The translations under genes and the position numbers were made by a program. This document shows, in pieces, positions 6,798-7,894 of a stretch of 7,894 bases of DNA. Under the pieces are notes generated by a model. It saw only the letters and a list, made by a program, of their open reading frames with translations, was not told where the DNA came from and did no database searches. Source of the DNA: Rudaea sp. (GTDB lineage: Bacteria; Pseudomonadota; Gammaproteobacteria; Xanthomonadales; Rhodanobacteraceae); the NCBI GenBank assembly GCA_025934455.1, contig JAICYA010000078.1, forward strand, positions 1 through 7,894, given 5' to 3'. The stretch's first letter is position 1, and each line of letters begins with the position of its first letter.

Positions 6798-7894
6798 GTG
6801 AAATCTCCCCATTGCCTGCGGGCTACGGTTTTACGGTCCATCGTCGTCACGGCACTGCTGGCGCTGGTGGGCTGCGGACGCGCACCCGAGCACCCGAACG
6901 TCGTGATTGTGACCTTCGATACGACCCGTGCGGATCACCTGGGTACGTATGGGTTCGGTTTGGCGCATACGCCGACCATCGACCATCTCGCCGCCGACGG
7001 CGTGCGATTCGACAACGCGATATCGGCGGCGCCGATCACGGCGGTATCGCATGCGACGATCATGACCGGACTGTTGCCGCCGGCCCACGGCGTGCGCGAC
7101 AACGGCACGTTCGCGCTTGGCGATGCGGCGGAAACGCTGGCCGAGCGTTTCAAGGCGGCCGGTTACGAGACGCGCGCCTACGTTTCGGCCATCGTGCTCA
7201 GCCGACGCTACAAACTCGACCAGGGGTTCGACGTCTACGACGACGACCTGTGGGGCGAGGATGAGCCGAAGCTGTTCATGATTCGCGAACGGCCCGCCGA
7301 AGAAACCATCCAGCATGTGCTCGATTGGTATGGCCAACGCACCAAGCAAGCGCAAAAAAAGCCGTTTTTCCTGTGGGTGCATCTGTTCGATCCGCATGAG
7401 CCGCATCATCCGCCGACATGGGCCAAGGCGATTTCACCCAGTTCTTACGACGCTTCGATTGCCTACGCAGACCGTGAGCTTGGTCGGCTGGTCGATGCCC
7501 TGCGCGCGAGCGGCGAATTGGACCGTACCGTGTTCGTATTCACCGCGGATCATGGCGAAAGCCTGGGCGAGCACGGAGAGAAGACCCATGCGATTTTCGT
7601 CTATCGCGCCACGACCCATGTGCCGTTGATCATCCGTTATCCGCCGGAATACCCGCGCGGCAAGGCGTATCCGGGGCCGGTGCGCAATGTCGATATCGCG
7701 CCGACGCTGCTCGATCTCGCGCATTTGTCGGGCGCCGAACAGACCCAGGGCGTGGACTTGACGCCGCTGGCGCGCGGCGATCGGCCGGTTGCCGATCTGC
7801 CGCAGTATTCGGAATCCAAGCTGGCCGAGCTGGATTTCGGCATGGCGCCGCTGTTCGCGGTGCGCAAGGACGGTTTCACCTTCATTCGCGCGCC
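6798..7894 (+). CDS. Sulfatase-fold (alkaline phosphatase superfamily) lipoprotein without the formylglycine motif; 3' end cut by window edge
   Basis: At least 365 residues, open at the right edge. Start set at GTG 6798: it gives a short basic N-terminus, a hydrophobic stretch (about 15-24) and a good lipobox LVGC ending at C26. No clear Shine-Dalgarno is present, and TTG 6786 is an alternative. Sulfatase-family (PF00884 type) motifs follow: TFDTTRADHLGTYG (39-52) with metal ligand D41; APITAVSHATIMTGLLPPAHG (the nucleophile region) with T81; KPFFLWVHLFDPHEPH around 7354-7401; TADHGESLGEHG (249-260) with D251 and H252; and THVPLIIRYP downstream. The Cys/Ser-x-Pro-x-Arg signature needed for formylglycine is replaced by T81-A-V-S-H85, so it is probably a Thr-nucleophile phosphoesterase or phosphotransferase rather than a true sulfatase. 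It is expected on the periplasmic face of a membrane. It lies 103 bp after the secreted protein gene, with the hairpin between them. Fold certain; substrate unknown. Confidence 0.85.
   Translation, partial: MKSPHCLRATVLRSIVVTALLALVGCGRAPEHPNVVIVTFDTTRADHLGTYGFGLAHTPTIDHLAADGVRFDNAISAAPITAVSHATIMTGLLPPAHGVRDNGTFALGDAAETLAERFKAAGYETRAYVSAIVLSRRYKLDQGFDVYDDDLWGEDEPKLFMIRERPAEETIQHVLDWYGQRTKQAQKKPFFLWVHLFDPHEPHHPPTWAKAISPSSYDASIAYADRELGRLVDALRASGELDRTVFVFTADHGESLGEHGEKTHAIFVYRATTHVPLIIRYPPEYPRGKAYPGPVRNVDIAPTLLDLAHLSGAEQTQGVDLTPLARGDRPVADLPQYSESKLAELDFGMAPLFAVRKDGFTFIRA

Noticed and set aside
5557..6801. 414-residue plus-strand frame overlapping the secreted protein gene
   Set aside because: It is a +1 shadow of the secreted protein, rich in Arg, His and Gln with no motif, while the chosen frame has a strong Shine-Dalgarno, a signal peptide and a C-terminal tag.
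6704..7264. 186-residue plus-strand frame at the 5' end of the sulfatase-like gene
   Set aside because: It starts inside the hairpin and reads Arg/Gly-rich sequence; the other frame gives the lipobox and sulfatase motifs continuously to the window edge.

Overview
The window is GC-rich and densely coded, and it reads as a Gram-negative proteobacterial chromosome. Lipoprotein signals, a periplasmic or outer-surface esterase set and a C-terminal sorting tag all point that way. The general style fits the Xanthomonadales/Rhodanobacteraceae, but that is inference from style only; there is no rRNA or marker gene. I see no tRNA, rRNA, insertion sequence, CRISPR array or phage gene.

Layout: seven genes lie in two divergent groups around a ~100 bp intergenic region (4281-4381). 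The minus-strand group, in transcription order, is: a 78-residue exported single-span membrane protein (4280-4044); a 646-residue lipoprotein of the type I phosphodiesterase / alkaline phosphatase superfamily (4069-2129); a 258-residue three-span membrane protein that looks like a bacterial relative of EMC3/TMCO1/DUF106 of the Oxa1/YidC superfamily (2132-1356); and, after a 72 bp gap, an amino-acid permease of the APC superfamily (1283 to beyond the left edge). The first three overlap at their ends (26 bp and 4 bp), so they are probably translationally coupled and may form one functional unit.

The plus-strand group is: a PAPS-type sulfotransferase (4382-5494); a secreted protein with an N-terminal signal peptide and a C-terminal proline-rich/hydrophobic/basic sorting tail (5537-6694); a strong 11 bp hairpin (6704-6733); and a second alkaline-phosphatase-superfamily lipoprotein annotated by homology as a sulfatase but lacking the formylglycine motif (GTG 6798 to beyond the right edge).

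The locus combines a group-transfer enzyme, two lipid-anchored phospho/sulfo-esterase-fold enzymes, a surface-protein substrate candidate and an Oxa1-like membrane protein. A plausible reading is an envelope-modification or envelope-protein biogenesis locus. The most unusual element is the three-gene cassette of small IGPGAG membrane protein, phosphodiesterase lipoprotein and EMC3-like insertase relative.
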